A stretch of 64,000 bases of DNA, from assembly GCF_003590715.1 (NCBI RefSeq), contig NZ_QQVY01000001.1:186001-250000 (forward strand), in the 5' to 3' direction. Of the stretch, positions 17,043 to 25,155 are shown piece by piece. This stretch comes from Paracoccus sp. JM45. Lineage in GTDB: Bacteria; Pseudomonadota; Alphaproteobacteria; Rhodobacterales; Rhodobacteraceae. Below the pieces are notes generated by a model. The model searched no databases. It was not told where the DNA came from and saw only the letters and a list, made by a program, of their open reading frames with translations. The stretch's first letter is position 1; each line of letters opens with the position of its first letter. The position numbers and the translations under genes were made by a program.

Positions 17043-19070
17043 TTAGAGCGTGACCGTAGCCGGTCCTGCAGGACTGGACGGAACGCCAGATCCATTGATG
17101 GTGACGGCCCAATAGCGGCGCATACCTGACGCACCTGAAGACAGTTCGTCGGTGTAGCTGGCGTTCTGTCCCGCCGTGCCGCCAATCGTGTCGACCAGCG
17201 CGGCGCTGGTAAAATCGTTAACGGTGTTGCGATAGATCTGCGTGCGGTAAAATCCGCTGCCGGGATTTCGCCAATCCAGATAGACATTTGTACCCGTCGC
17301 AACTGCGTCAAACTGCGTTGGCGCAGCAGGCACGGTGGGATTGGCAACGACCTTGCGCGTGCCGGCCACAACCCATTCGCTGCGGCCCGCCCATTTGACG
17401 CGGACGGTATAGGTGCCCAAATCACTCAGCACACCCGTTTCGGCGCGGCGTCGGCTGGCCCCCATCTCGATCCAGTCTGCATCGGCTTCGGCTGTCTGCG
17501 TGCCGGGTGCCACCTGTGCTTTGAGCGTCAGGCCATCGCTACCGGGCGCATCGACAGACACCACCAGCTTGACGCCGTTAACGCCGCCCGACACGTCCAC
17601 GATTTCCTGAACAACCAGCCGATTTGTCGGTGGTGACTGAACGCTGACAGGCAATCCCAATTCATCCACTGTTGTCGGCATCGGCTTTTCCTCGGCCGAG
17701 GTCCAGCCGTAGGGGTTGGACAGGCTAGCAATGCCGATCGTGCAGTGCCGGTTTTCCACGTCAAAGCTGTGCGATGTTACCTCGAATACATCATTCAGCC
17801 CGAATTCATCAGCAAGGATGCGGATCGTGTGGACGCCATCGCCCTTTGGAAATCGTGCCTTCATGCCGACAAGGTTGGTGGTCATTGTCCCGACATATTC
17901 CCGTCGGTCCTTTGCCATCTTGATCTTCGCCAATCGCTGCAACTGCGGCGAAGCGGGGCACATATCGACTTCGTAAGTCTCGAACCGTTCCTCTTGTGTC
18001 AGCAGTGAGACTTCGTCGCGGATTTCGGCAACCTCTGTCACCTGATAGCCGTGATCAGGGCTGACGAAAGATGGCTTCAGAACATTGTAGTCGGTGAACG
18101 GGTCAAACCCCTCGTCCATCTCGATCGACAGGATATCATCGGCGGTGATTGTCACCTCCGGATCGGACCACGCGCCGCCAAGGATACCGATGTTGCCCTC
18201 GGCGGTTTCATAGATCTGCCCGTCGCATGTCGCCAGCATCCGCGCCGTCGTGTCCTTCAGCGGATCGTTCAGGCTGTAGTAACCGGCCAGACGATACCGT
18301 GCCTGCGTGCCGCCCGACAGGACCGGCAGCTGTTCGGCGCAGCGGTTGACGAAGGCCGCCCATGAAGCGCTATTTAGTCGCGCCAGCGGGATGTTCCAGC
18401 CGTCGGGATGGGTCATGAAGTCGCGAAGGCATAGACCGGCGTTTTCGGTGTAAACGGCATTGCCCGACAGGTTTAGAACCCGAACGCCGCGGATCTCCGC
18501 CTGCACCTGCGTTTGCGATTGCTTGGGGAATACCTTGGGAAAGTCCTCGTCCGATGGATCACCGAAGAACACCAGCATAGCAGCTTGATGTTCCAGCCTG
18601 TGGGCACTGGTCCAAAGCGTCCGGAAATCATCCGACGGGCCATGGTCGCAATAGCTGAAGTCGCCGCCATTTCCGCTGCCATCGTTAAAGTAATTTCTTT
18701 TGTACCGGGCCACGTAACCATCGGTCCCCGTCGTGACGGCTTCGCCATCCCACCAGAAGGCAATCAGACCATCCACCGCGCCGTGATGGACGACGATGAT
18801 CTGATAAAGCGCGCCATCCCCGCCCTCGTAAAATACACGCAGGCCACCCATCAGGTTTCTGCCGTATGCACGCAGGCGCGGCATGTCGGTCTGCGACAGC
18901 GTAGCCATCATTTCCTGTCGCGATACGCTGGATTTGGTCAGCAGCGCCCCGGCAATCGACCAGGCGATTGACTGGCCCGCTGCGATGGCAACACCGGCAG
19001 CGGTTGTGCCGATGGTCGCGGTGACCGAGGCCCAAAGCGCCGTAGTCGCCAGATAGCTGAATATCGCCAT
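17043..19070 (-). CDS. Phage tail-tip (gpJ/TipJ-like) host-specificity protein
   Basis: A 675-residue protein from ATG 19070 (MAIFSYLATTALWASVTATI), after the stop of the GNAT-like gene. An N-terminal hydrophobic, alanine-rich segment is followed by beta-rich hub domains (LRAYGRNLMGGLRVFYEG, QIIVVHHGAVDGLIAFWWDG, a CLRDFMTHPDGWNIP region). The C-terminal third looks like two fibronectin-III-like domains (GSDGLTLKAQVAPG..., PTVPAAPTQFDAVATGTNVYLDWRNPGSGFYRTQIY). Its position after the tape measure and minor tail genes matches lambda J and GTA g15. It is the likely central tip that contacts the receptor. The family call rests on pattern and synteny. Confidence 0.8.
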   Translation of the reverse strand: MAIFSYLATTALWASVTATIGTTAAGVAIAAGQSIAWSIAGALLTKSSVSRQEMMATLSQTDMPRLRAYGRNLMGGLRVFYEGGDGALYQIIVVHHGAVDGLIAFWWDGEAVTTGTDGYVARYKRNYFNDGSGNGGDFSYCDHGPSDDFRTLWTSAHRLEHQAAMLVFFGDPSDEDFPKVFPKQSQTQVQAEIRGVRVLNLSGNAVYTENAGLCLRDFMTHPDGWNIPLARLNSASWAAFVNRCAEQLPVLSGGTQARYRLAGYYSLNDPLKDTTARMLATCDGQIYETAEGNIGILGGAWSDPEVTITADDILSIEMDEGFDPFTDYNVLKPSFVSPDHGYQVTEVAEIRDEVSLLTQEERFETYEVDMCPASPQLQRLAKIKMAKDRREYVGTMTTNLVGMKARFPKGDGVHTIRILADEFGLNDVFEVTSHSFDVENRHCTIGIASLSNPYGWTSAEEKPMPTTVDELGLPVSVQSPPTNRLVVQEIVDVSGGVNGVKLVVSVDAPGSDGLTLKAQVAPGTQTAEADADWIEMGASRRRAETGVLSDLGTYTVRVKWAGRSEWVVAGTRKVVANPTVPAAPTQFDAVATGTNVYLDWRNPGSGFYRTQIYRNTVNDFTSAALVDTIGGTAGQNASYTDELSSGASGMRRYWAVTINGSGVPSSPAGPATVTL

Positions 19071-19071
19071 G

Positions 19072-19467
19072 TCATTTGATCCATGCTTGTTCCGCGACAC
19101 GGTATCCCAACCGCGTCAGGTCCAGCCCGTCGGGGCCGGTCGATATCTGCACCAGCAGCGCGCCGCGGTCGCGGGCCCACCGCTCGAAGGTCCGCAACAG
19201 CCGCAGGCCCGATCCGTCGCTGGCGTACCAGCCGTGTTCCATTGCCACCGGTGCAGGGTTGATGATGGTCGGCTGCAATGATCCGGCGATAAAACCGCCG
19301 CCTGACAGCCAGACAGCACCGTCAGGGCTGGCGATCAGCTGCGCGATGATATGGGCTGTATGCGGCCTGTCGACCGCCACAGGTCCGCCCACGGCTGCGC
19401 GCAGCGCCTCGACCATATCCACGATGCCGATGATGTCGCTTTGCTTGGCAGGCCGGATCATCGCCAT
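19072..19467 (-). CDS. GNAT-like acetyltransferase-fold protein in the tail operon
   Basis: A 131-residue protein, MAMIRPAKQSDIIGIVDMVE. It has the GNAT beginning (IRPA...DI..I..M) and a pattern DRPHTAHIIAQLIASPDGAVW, GGGFIAGSLQ, then RLLRTFERWARDRGALLVQIS. The last resembles GNAT motif A followed by the beta-5 strand, although a canonical Q/RxxGxG/A acetyl-CoA loop is not obvious. It occupies the slot where an NlpC/P60 tail peptidase (lambda K, GTA g14) usually sits. The protein may be structural rather than catalytic. Confidence 0.65.
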   Translation of the reverse strand: MAMIRPAKQSDIIGIVDMVEALRAAVGGPVAVDRPHTAHIIAQLIASPDGAVWLSGGGFIAGSLQPTIINPAPVAMEHGWYASDGSGLRLLRTFERWARDRGALLVQISTGPDGLDLTRLGYRVAEQAWIK

Positions 19468-20060
19468 CTGGCTTCATAATTGCCGGCATAAAGCGGCAGG
19501 CGTTCAAATCCGCGATCATCTGGATAGCGGGCCTTCTGATCGGCATCGTTCCAATTGCCACGTGGCGAGGCGTTGCGACGAAAGAAGTTACCCTCGCATT
19601 CCAGTGTGATCGTCCGGTCAGCTGATCCGGATGCCGACCAGGGCATCTTTTGCATCGTCCCGTTATAGAGCGAGAACGGCGAAGCAATTGCTTGCCCATC
19701 GGTATAGCTGACCCCACCCGCAGTGAACCCTTCGGTGGCATAAAGCTGCAGGAACACCTGCACCTGCCGGTCGCGCACCCGCGTTTTGGCAGCCAGCGCC
19801 AGCGCCAGCATCTCGGGCGTTGCGGCCAGCTGGAAGGTCATCGGCTCGGCGCTGACCGAATAGGATGTGGTGATCTCGCTCATGCTGATCAGATCGCCAA
19901 CGCCCTGCCATCTGTGCCCGCCGGCGGCGATATCGCCAAAGCCCGCCCACCAGCGCTTTGGCGCGTCTTGAAAGTCCATGAACACCAGCGCCGCCTGCCC
20001 CACCTTGCCTGTGCGGTAAACTGCATCAGGGATTGCGATCAGATCTTCGCGCGCGCCCAT
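19458..20060 (-). CDS. Minor tail protein (slot of lambda L / GTA hub protein)
   Basis: A 200-residue protein, MGAREDLIAIPDAVYRTGKV, with beta-rich segments typical of tail-tip hub proteins (QAALVFMDFQDAPKRWWAGFG, SYSVSAEPMTFQLAATPEM, RDRQVQVFLQLYA, DRTITLECEGNFF). Its start overlaps the stop of the preceding minor tail gene, and its end overlaps the GNAT-like gene. Hub role inferred from position; the family is not certain. Confidence 0.7.
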   Translation of the reverse strand: MGAREDLIAIPDAVYRTGKVGQAALVFMDFQDAPKRWWAGFGDIAAGGHRWQGVGDLISMSEITTSYSVSAEPMTFQLAATPEMLALALAAKTRVRDRQVQVFLQLYATEGFTAGGVSYTDGQAIASPFSLYNGTMQKMPWSASGSADRTITLECEGNFFRRNASPRGNWNDADQKARYPDDRGFERLPLYAGNYEARWR

Positions 20061-20734
20061 TAGATGGCTTCCTCGAAAGTGATCTTCGGCATCGGGGCGG
20101 TCTCGTCGAAGGCACCGTCATATTGACCCTCGTCATCCTCGACAAAGCGCATTCTGCAGACCGGCGTTTCGATCTCGATATGCGTGCCGGCGACGACAGC
20201 TTCGCGCAGCGGCGGGTGGAAAGTGATGCGATGCGTGGCCAGCGTCGGTTGGATATGGGTCAGCACCTGATGCAGACGGTCCCCGATGCTGAACAGATGC
20301 CCCGGACAAAGGCCCGTGGTGTCGAACAGCGTCAGATCCAGCGTTGTCGCCCGCAAGGCGGCAGCCGATCCGGTTTCAATACGGGTAATTTGCCGGTTCT
20401 CGAAGCCGAAAGCCTCCCACGTTTGCGCGCCTGCCAGACGGGCCATATTTTGCGATGAAAGGGGTTTGCCGTCCCGATCCTTTGGCAGATAGCGTTGATA
20501 TATCGGGACCAGCGTTGTCGCAGTCCGGCCGTTCATCTGGCCGATAAAGGCCTCCCATTGCAGGGTGGCGGCTGCTCCGTGAAAGACGAACTGGCCATCC
20601 AGCATCCAGCGGGCGCTCAGCGATGGCACGGTGCTTTTGACACCGCTGATGCTGCGCGGGGTGTCGACTGTCTGCCCCGTCAGATAGGGGCGGCCCGATC
20701 TGAACCCTGCCATGAACGGAAATGCCGCTTCCAT
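20060..20734 (-). CDS. Minor tail protein (distal tail slot)
   Basis: A 224-residue protein from ATG 20734 (MEAAFPFMAGFRSGRPYLTG). A slightly longer start at 20746 lies in the overlap with the tape measure gene. It has beta-rich content (ISGVKSTVPSLSARWMLDGQ, RITFHPPLREAVVAGTHIEIETP) and WEAF repeated twice. Immediately downstream of the tape measure gene, the place of lambda M and GTA g12. Distal tail role inferred. Confidence 0.7.
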   Translation of the reverse strand: MEAAFPFMAGFRSGRPYLTGQTVDTPRSISGVKSTVPSLSARWMLDGQFVFHGAAATLQWEAFIGQMNGRTATTLVPIYQRYLPKDRDGKPLSSQNMARLAGAQTWEAFGFENRQITRIETGSAAALRATTLDLTLFDTTGLCPGHLFSIGDRLHQVLTHIQPTLATHRITFHPPLREAVVAGTHIEIETPVCRMRFVEDDEGQYDGAFDETAPMPKITFEEAI

Positions 20735-23262
20735 CATCCGCTCCATTTGGTCCGGTTGGCCATAATGCCGGGCACCTTGGTCTTCAGCGTGCTGTCATAG
20801 GCGGCAAAGCCGCTGTCCATCATATCGGTGACATAGGCCTGCAGATTGCCGTTGCGATCGATGCCGACCTGCACATTGACATCACGGGACTGGTTCTGGC
20901 GGTCGATGATGCCCCGCGACAGATCATGCGGGATGACCGTAGATCCGTTCGGCAGGTTCACCAGCTCGCCGCCGCGTTCATTGATTGTGGCCAGCCCGCC
21001 AGCGAAATCGGTCACACCATTGGCAAAGCCGGGAACGGTTATGCCCGTGCCGCGCAGCGCCCCTGTCAGCGCGTCCCCGCCCCCCGCAAGGCGCAATCCG
21101 GTAACACTGGATCCAAAGGCGCTGCCGATCAGTCCCAAGGCATAGGACAGCCCGCTTTGTGCATATTGCGCCGCCATATCGCTCAGCATGCCAAGGAAGG
21201 CATCCTTGACGCTTTGCGTGCCGCGGATGACACTCTGGAAATAGGGCGTCACCCCGTCGGCAAAGGACCGGCCCAGATTGTTGCTGGCGGCATCCACCAA
21301 GGGTCCGGCATTGCCGATCCCGATACCCAGACCCTGCGACATATATTCGCCGATCTCGATCATCACGCGGGATGGCGATCTAATGCCCATCCCCTCGCGG
21401 AAGCCCTCGCCATATTCCGTGGCATCAGTGACGCCCTGCGTGCGCATTCCAGCGGTTCCCCCCGCAAGACCCTGCGCAATATGTCCGCCAGCCCCCGGCA
21501 GGATAAGACCTGCGTCGCCGGTATCTGTCGAAGGGTCATAGCCGCTGCTGATCGGCCCGTCGCGGCTGGCATTCAGCCGGTCGAAGGCCGAAGACAGCTT
21601 GGTGACGATCGGCGCGATCTTTTCCCACGCGCCCGTGAAGGCGGCGGTGATGCCAGACAGGACGGTGTCGAACATCGCTTTGACGTTCTGCCAGCCCTTC
21701 AGGATGTTATCTGTCATGCCCAGTTTGTCGGTGATCGGCTTGATGACGGTTTCCCAGGCATATTCGATTGTCGCGACCAGCCCGTCCCAAAGGCCCTCCC
21801 AGAAACCGGTCAGGCCTTGCCAACTGTCCTTGAAGCCCTGCACGACCATTGCCATGTCGCCGGTCAGGATGCCGGATAGGATCTCGACCAGGCCAGTGAA
21901 ATGCTGCCCGATCGCCGTGGCCAGATGCTTGAACCACGGCCCGACGGTGTCCCAATTGGTATAGATTGCGGCACCCGCCGCAGCTATGGCAGCCGCCGCA
22001 ATCCCGAATGGGCTGGCAAGTGCGGCGACAAGACCGATCAACGGCCCGATCCATGCGATCATCAGACCCAGCCCCACCAGAACAGGACCAAGCGCCACTG
22101 CCACGGCCCCGAAGATCACCCCCATCTTTAGCAGCTCGGGGTTTGTCTCCTTCAGGCGTAGCATGAAGCTGGTAAAACGCTGTGCCAGATCGGTGGCGAA
22201 TTCCAGAATGCCGCTGTTGCCGACCGCAATCATCAGCGCCTCGACCGCGGACTTCAGTTTCAGCATCTCGCCGTTGAAACCCTTCATGCGAGCCTCGGCC
22301 TGCTGCGTGGCCGAGACCTCGCCGATGCTGGCCTTCAACCGGTCGATGCCATCCGCGCCCTGTTCTGCAAGGCCGATGGCAGTGCGTAGGGCATCCGTGC
22401 CAAAGATGGTGCTCAGCGCGTCATTCCGCGCCTCGTCCGACAGGCCAGCCAGCCCGTCCTGCAGTTCCTGTGACACCTCGGCCATCGACTTCATCGACCC
22501 GTCGAAGTTGAAGAACTCCAGCCCCAATTCCTCCATCGCGGCTGCAGCCGGCGCGGAGGCAGGGACAAGCCGCTGCAGGAAGGTCTTGAACGACGTACCG
22601 GCATCCGATCCGCTGGCAAAAAGCGACGAGGTGCCGGCGATGGCGGCGTTGAAATCCTCGAACTCGACCCCCAGCCCGCCCGCAACACCGCCGGCCTGTG
22701 CCACCGCCAGACGGTAATCGTCAAAGCCGAACTTCGAGGTCAGCAGCACGCCGGTCATCCCGTCGACCAGACCGGTCAGATCACCGGCCTTCTTACCGAA
22801 TTGCAGCATCACATCAGTTGCCAGATCGCCCGAGCTGGCCAGATCGGCACCCGATGACGCAGCCAGCAGCATCGACCCTTGCAGCGCCCCGCCCATGATG
22901 TCGGCGGCGCTTAACCCGTTCTTGGCAAGGATCTCGATCGCCTCAGCGGCCTGCGAGGCTTTGAATTGCGTGGTCTGGCCCATCTCCAGCGCGGCTTGTT
23001 CCAAATCGGTCATCTGGTCGACCGATGCACCGGTGGCCGCCTGCACGCGGTTCATCGATGCCTCGAAATCACCTGCAGCCTTTAGCGACAGCGCACCAAA
23101 GCCGACCAGCGGTGCCGTCACCGCCGCCGACATACCCGCGCCGATGTTCTGCATGTTCCGCCCTACCCCGCGCAGCGAAGCGGTGGCATTGCTTAACCCA
23201 CGCTGGAACGCACCGGAATCAAGGCCCAGAACAACGCGCAGGTTGCCAATAACAGTGGACAT
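20734..23262 (-). CDS. Tail tape measure protein (TP901 family)
   Basis: An 842-residue protein, MSTVIGNLRVVLGLDSGAF. The TP901 core spans about residues 60-330: GDFEASMNRVQAATGAS, GQTTQFKASQAAEAIEILAKNGLSA, ATDVMLQFG, FASGSDAGTSFKTFLQRL. Hydrophobic helices follow at about 375-440 (LKMGVIFGAVAVALGPVLVGLG and two more). The length sets the tail length; about 840 residues is short for this role and predicts a tail of roughly 120 nm by the usual 1.5 angstrom per residue rule. It lacks an obvious peptidase domain. A terminator hairpin lies 25 bp upstream. Typical siphovirus protein. Confidence 0.92.
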   Translation of the reverse strand: MSTVIGNLRVVLGLDSGAFQRGLSNATASLRGVGRNMQNIGAGMSAAVTAPLVGFGALSLKAAGDFEASMNRVQAATGASVDQMTDLEQAALEMGQTTQFKASQAAEAIEILAKNGLSAADIMGGALQGSMLLAASSGADLASSGDLATDVMLQFGKKAGDLTGLVDGMTGVLLTSKFGFDDYRLAVAQAGGVAGGLGVEFEDFNAAIAGTSSLFASGSDAGTSFKTFLQRLVPASAPAAAAMEELGLEFFNFDGSMKSMAEVSQELQDGLAGLSDEARNDALSTIFGTDALRTAIGLAEQGADGIDRLKASIGEVSATQQAEARMKGFNGEMLKLKSAVEALMIAVGNSGILEFATDLAQRFTSFMLRLKETNPELLKMGVIFGAVAVALGPVLVGLGLMIAWIGPLIGLVAALASPFGIAAAAIAAAGAAIYTNWDTVGPWFKHLATAIGQHFTGLVEILSGILTGDMAMVVQGFKDSWQGLTGFWEGLWDGLVATIEYAWETVIKPITDKLGMTDNILKGWQNVKAMFDTVLSGITAAFTGAWEKIAPIVTKLSSAFDRLNASRDGPISSGYDPSTDTGDAGLILPGAGGHIAQGLAGGTAGMRTQGVTDATEYGEGFREGMGIRSPSRVMIEIGEYMSQGLGIGIGNAGPLVDAASNNLGRSFADGVTPYFQSVIRGTQSVKDAFLGMLSDMAAQYAQSGLSYALGLIGSAFGSSVTGLRLAGGGDALTGALRGTGITVPGFANGVTDFAGGLATINERGGELVNLPNGSTVIPHDLSRGIIDRQNQSRDVNVQVGIDRNGNLQAYVTDMMDSGFAAYDSTLKTKVPGIMANRTKWSG

Positions 23263-23288
23263 GCAAGCCTCGTGTATATGCTGGAATG

Positions 23289-23315
23289 AAAAACGGGGAC
23301 GCCTGTCGCGCCCCC
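23289..23315 (-). terminator. Intrinsic terminator just upstream of the tape measure gene
   Basis: GCGCCCCC/GGGGACGC arms (23308-23315 and 23295-23302) form an 8-bp stem with one G-T pair and a 5-nt loop. GTTTTT follows on the minus strand. The tape measure ATG is at 23262, so readthrough is needed for late expression. Confidence 0.75.
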
Positions 23316-23500
23316 GGTAAAATCGCCGTTATGGCGAATGATGATCCGGTCATACCTGTTGGACATTCCGGAAGCATGATCAGGATCATAGCCCAAAACG
23401 ACACCTTCGAAGCAATTCGACAAACGGTGCGAACGTGACGCAAAACGGAACTTTTTGCTGCGAAAGACCTTGGTTTGCTACAAATCAAAGGAGATGGACC

Positions 23501-23674
23501 ATGGCAAACGAAGACCAAGCCAAAGGCAAAGCAAAAGACATCGGTGGCAAGATCAAAGAAGAAGTCGGTGATGCAACCGGTAATGACCGGATGAAGCAGG
23601 ACGGCCAGGCGGATCAGGTCGAAGGCAAAGTCCAAAAAGGTGTCGGTGATGCCAAGGACAAGCTTTCCGATTGA
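23501..23674 (+). CDS. CsbD-family stress-response protein carried by the prophage
   Basis: A 57-residue hydrophilic protein from ATG 23501 with a strong AAAGGAG upstream. The sequence MANEDQAKGKAKDIGGKIKE, with EVGDATGNDRMKQDG and VQKGVGDAKDKLSD, is a textbook CsbD domain. CsbD proteins are small, abundant general-stress proteins of unknown biochemical role. It is encoded against the late operon, between the tail chaperones and the tape measure gene, with its own ribosome-binding site and a perfect palindromic terminator. That is the structure of a moron expressed in the lysogen. A longer upstream in-frame extension (from 23435) has no CsbD similarity and is rejected. Confidence 0.92.
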   Translation: MANEDQAKGKAKDIGGKIKEEVGDATGNDRMKQDGQADQVEGKVQKGVGDAKDKLSD

Positions 23675-23726
23675 TCATCATAGCAAATTCGGCATTGACC
23701 GACAGTGTTAGGTCCTAACGCATGAT

Positions 23727-23760
23727 AAAGGGTCCAGATGAAATTTCATCTGGACCCTTT
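23727..23760. terminator. Perfect 34-bp palindrome, bidirectional terminator
   Basis: The arms AAAGGGTCCAGATGAAA (23727-23743) and their exact complement (23744-23760) make a perfect palindrome ending in a TTT-C-TT tract on the plus strand and AAA on the other. It follows csbD by 52 bp and can stop transcription in both directions. Confidence 0.8.
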
Positions 23761-24133
23761 CTTATTCCATATAGGGTTTCTGGAATTGCAGCTTCGGGTG
23801 TCACCATTAGAAGCGTCGCATTACCGCGCTGCAGGTACGCTGTGACTGATGGTCTATTCTTCTGACAGGCCTCATCCCGATTGCGTAGTAAACTCTGACA
23901 TCGTCAAGAAAATGGCACTGAAGCCTGCCATGAATAGTCGCGTCACCGAACACAGGCAGATCGCAGATTGGTCACGGGATCAGACACCAGTCTGCGACTC
24001 ATGGCTATATCGGAATTTCCTCGATTTTTACGCAACCAAAACTCGGCCGGTCAGCAGTCACATCATGATCTATGCGTCACTCATCATCGGGAAGAAGCTA
24101 GATGGCAACGGCCCTAAAACCGATACAACCCTC
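23761..24133. other. Moron-region gap without a supported gene
   Basis: About 370 bp between the csbD terminator and the end of a small minus-strand gene. A long plus-strand open frame begins at 23849 but runs antisense through two likely genes and has no recognisable content. I see no other feature. Confidence 0.45.
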
Positions 24134-24328
24134 TCAATCAGCAGGGACCATTTCGAGTTTGATATCTTTATAGGTCAGGGTTCTAGCGATCGGGTGGGAA
24201 TGCAACAGACCTGCCATGATCGTCAGGGTCATCGCTTCTTTCCCAGCGTCCAGCACATCATCAATAGCCCCGTGATCGATCTCGGCACCGTCGGAACGTC
24301 GAATTGCGGTGAATTGATATTTTGTCAT
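24134..24328 (-). CDS. Small hypothetical protein, DUF6894-like pattern
   Basis: A 64-residue protein, MTKYQFTAIRRSDGAEIDHG, with GAAGGAC about ten bases before the ATG. The pattern xxYxFxxxRxDGxEIDxG, then a helical ALDEARxEA-like stretch (AIDDVLDAGKEAMTLTIMAG), recalls the small DUF6894 proteins of alphaproteobacteria; the resemblance is modest. The upstream 24329-24505 is AT-rich and probably holds its promoter. It is part of the insertion between tail chaperone and tape measure genes. Confidence 0.55.
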   Translation of the reverse strand: MTKYQFTAIRRSDGAEIDHGAIDDVLDAGKEAMTLTIMAGLLHSHPIARTLTYKDIKLEMVPAD

Positions 24329-24505
24329 GATGCGCGTCCTTCGCAGTTGACGTATAGGAACCTTAACACCTTTAAGTTGAGCAATTTCAACGCAAGATCA
24401 ACTCTGTTAGTTTCACCCGCAATTCAGTTTAAAAAGCCTGAACCGCCATTATTTGTTTTTATTCATACATATGCACGCTTACGTGACAGCCTCATTTCTG
24501 TTCGC

Positions 24506-24868
24506 TTAACATTTATTGCTTTTGCCCATAGCGCGATCGACCTTATCCCATGCGGCATGGAACTGGCGGATGCGGGCTGCCTCATCGACCGGCTGCCCGA
24601 GAAATACCTCCAGCGGGACAGGTTTGGTCATATGGGGAAGCATAGCGCCCCACCACACCAGCTCGCGCTCGCGTTTCAGGCGCTGCTTCACGCCGCGAAT
24701 CTCTATTTCCAACAGCCTTGGCGTGATCTGCCAGAACCGCGCAGGGTCCATTCCCGCAGAGATACAGGCTTCGCAAAGTGCCCCGAGGTCTAGGGTTTGA
24801 CCTTCGAAGCTTTGCCGTTTCCCGAGGTTGCCGGCGTCGGGAAGGCAGCCTGCATCACGGCGCCGCAC
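24506..24868 (-). CDS. Tail assembly chaperone, frameshift (GT-like) extension
   Basis: This frame has no good start of its own. It is entered by a -1 slip from the upstream chaperone gene at GGGAAAC (24817-24823). The useful part begins RQSFEGQTLDLGALCEACIS and continues GMDPARFWQITPRLLEIEIR, KRERELVWWGAMLPHM, a pattern like the second GTA/phage tail chaperone (PF09550 type). The fused product would be about 216 residues: 113 from the upstream frame and 103 from this one. In lambda the equivalent G-T fusion recruits tail tube subunits to the tape measure. Frame and heptamer are seen; slippage is inferred. Confidence 0.75.
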   Translation of the reverse strand: MRRRDAGCLPDAGNLGKRQSFEGQTLDLGALCEACISAGMDPARFWQITPRLLEIEIRGVKQRLKRERELVWWGAMLPHMTKPVPLEVFLGQPVDEAARIRQFHAAWDKVDRAMGKSNKC

Positions 24869-25155
24869 AGACCGCGATCCTGCGTCAGCATATCATCGGC
24901 CAGATCAGCGGCATCCTCGGCGCTCATGCGCTCGCCCTTTTCCAAGGCGACAGCCACGACATCGATCATGATCGCGAAGGGCGGGATCAGCGCGGGGGCA
25001 TTGCCGCCATCCGCACTGTCGAACTTGCCCGACAGCAGCCCGCCCAGATCCAGTCCGTGACGACCTTGCAGCCTGGCAAGGCCTGCCATGGTCAGGCGGA
25101 GCGCATAGGTCTTGTCGCCAAACTTGTGGTGCAGCGTTCCGGTGACATCGGCCAT
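24790..25155 (-). CDS. Tail assembly chaperone (G-like, GTA chaperone family)
   Basis: A 121-residue protein, MADVTGTLHHKFGDKTYALR. The N-terminal pattern of a small beta-hairpin domain (GDKTYALRLTMAGLARLQGR, HGLDLGGLL) matches the tail assembly chaperones of GTA-type phages (PF11836 type). Its start overlaps the stop of the tail tube gene by one base. Near the 3' end the zero-frame codons TCG GGA AAC contain a canonical X XXY YYZ slippery site, eight codons before the TAG stop at 24790. Both short and fused products are therefore expected. Confidence 0.82.
   Translation of the reverse strand: MADVTGTLHHKFGDKTYALRLTMAGLARLQGRHGLDLGGLLSGKFDSADGGNAPALIPPFAIMIDVVAVALEKGERMSAEDAADLADDMLTQDRGLCGAVMQAAFPTPATSGNGKASKVKP
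24817..24823 (-). promoter_or_regulatory. -1 programmed frameshift heptamer GGGAAAC
   Basis: On the minus strand the sequence reads G GGA AAC in the chaperone frame, the same type of heptamer as lambda G-T (GGGAAAG). A -1 slip leads directly into the second chaperone frame, which stays open for 103 codons. A self-complementary CTTCGAAG lies about 12 nt downstream and could form a small stimulating hairpin. Confidence 0.75.

Noticed and set aside
23849..24793. 314-codon plus-strand open frame in the moron region
   Set aside because: Runs antisense through the small minus-strand gene and the chaperone extension, lacks a ribosome-binding site and any recognisable motif.
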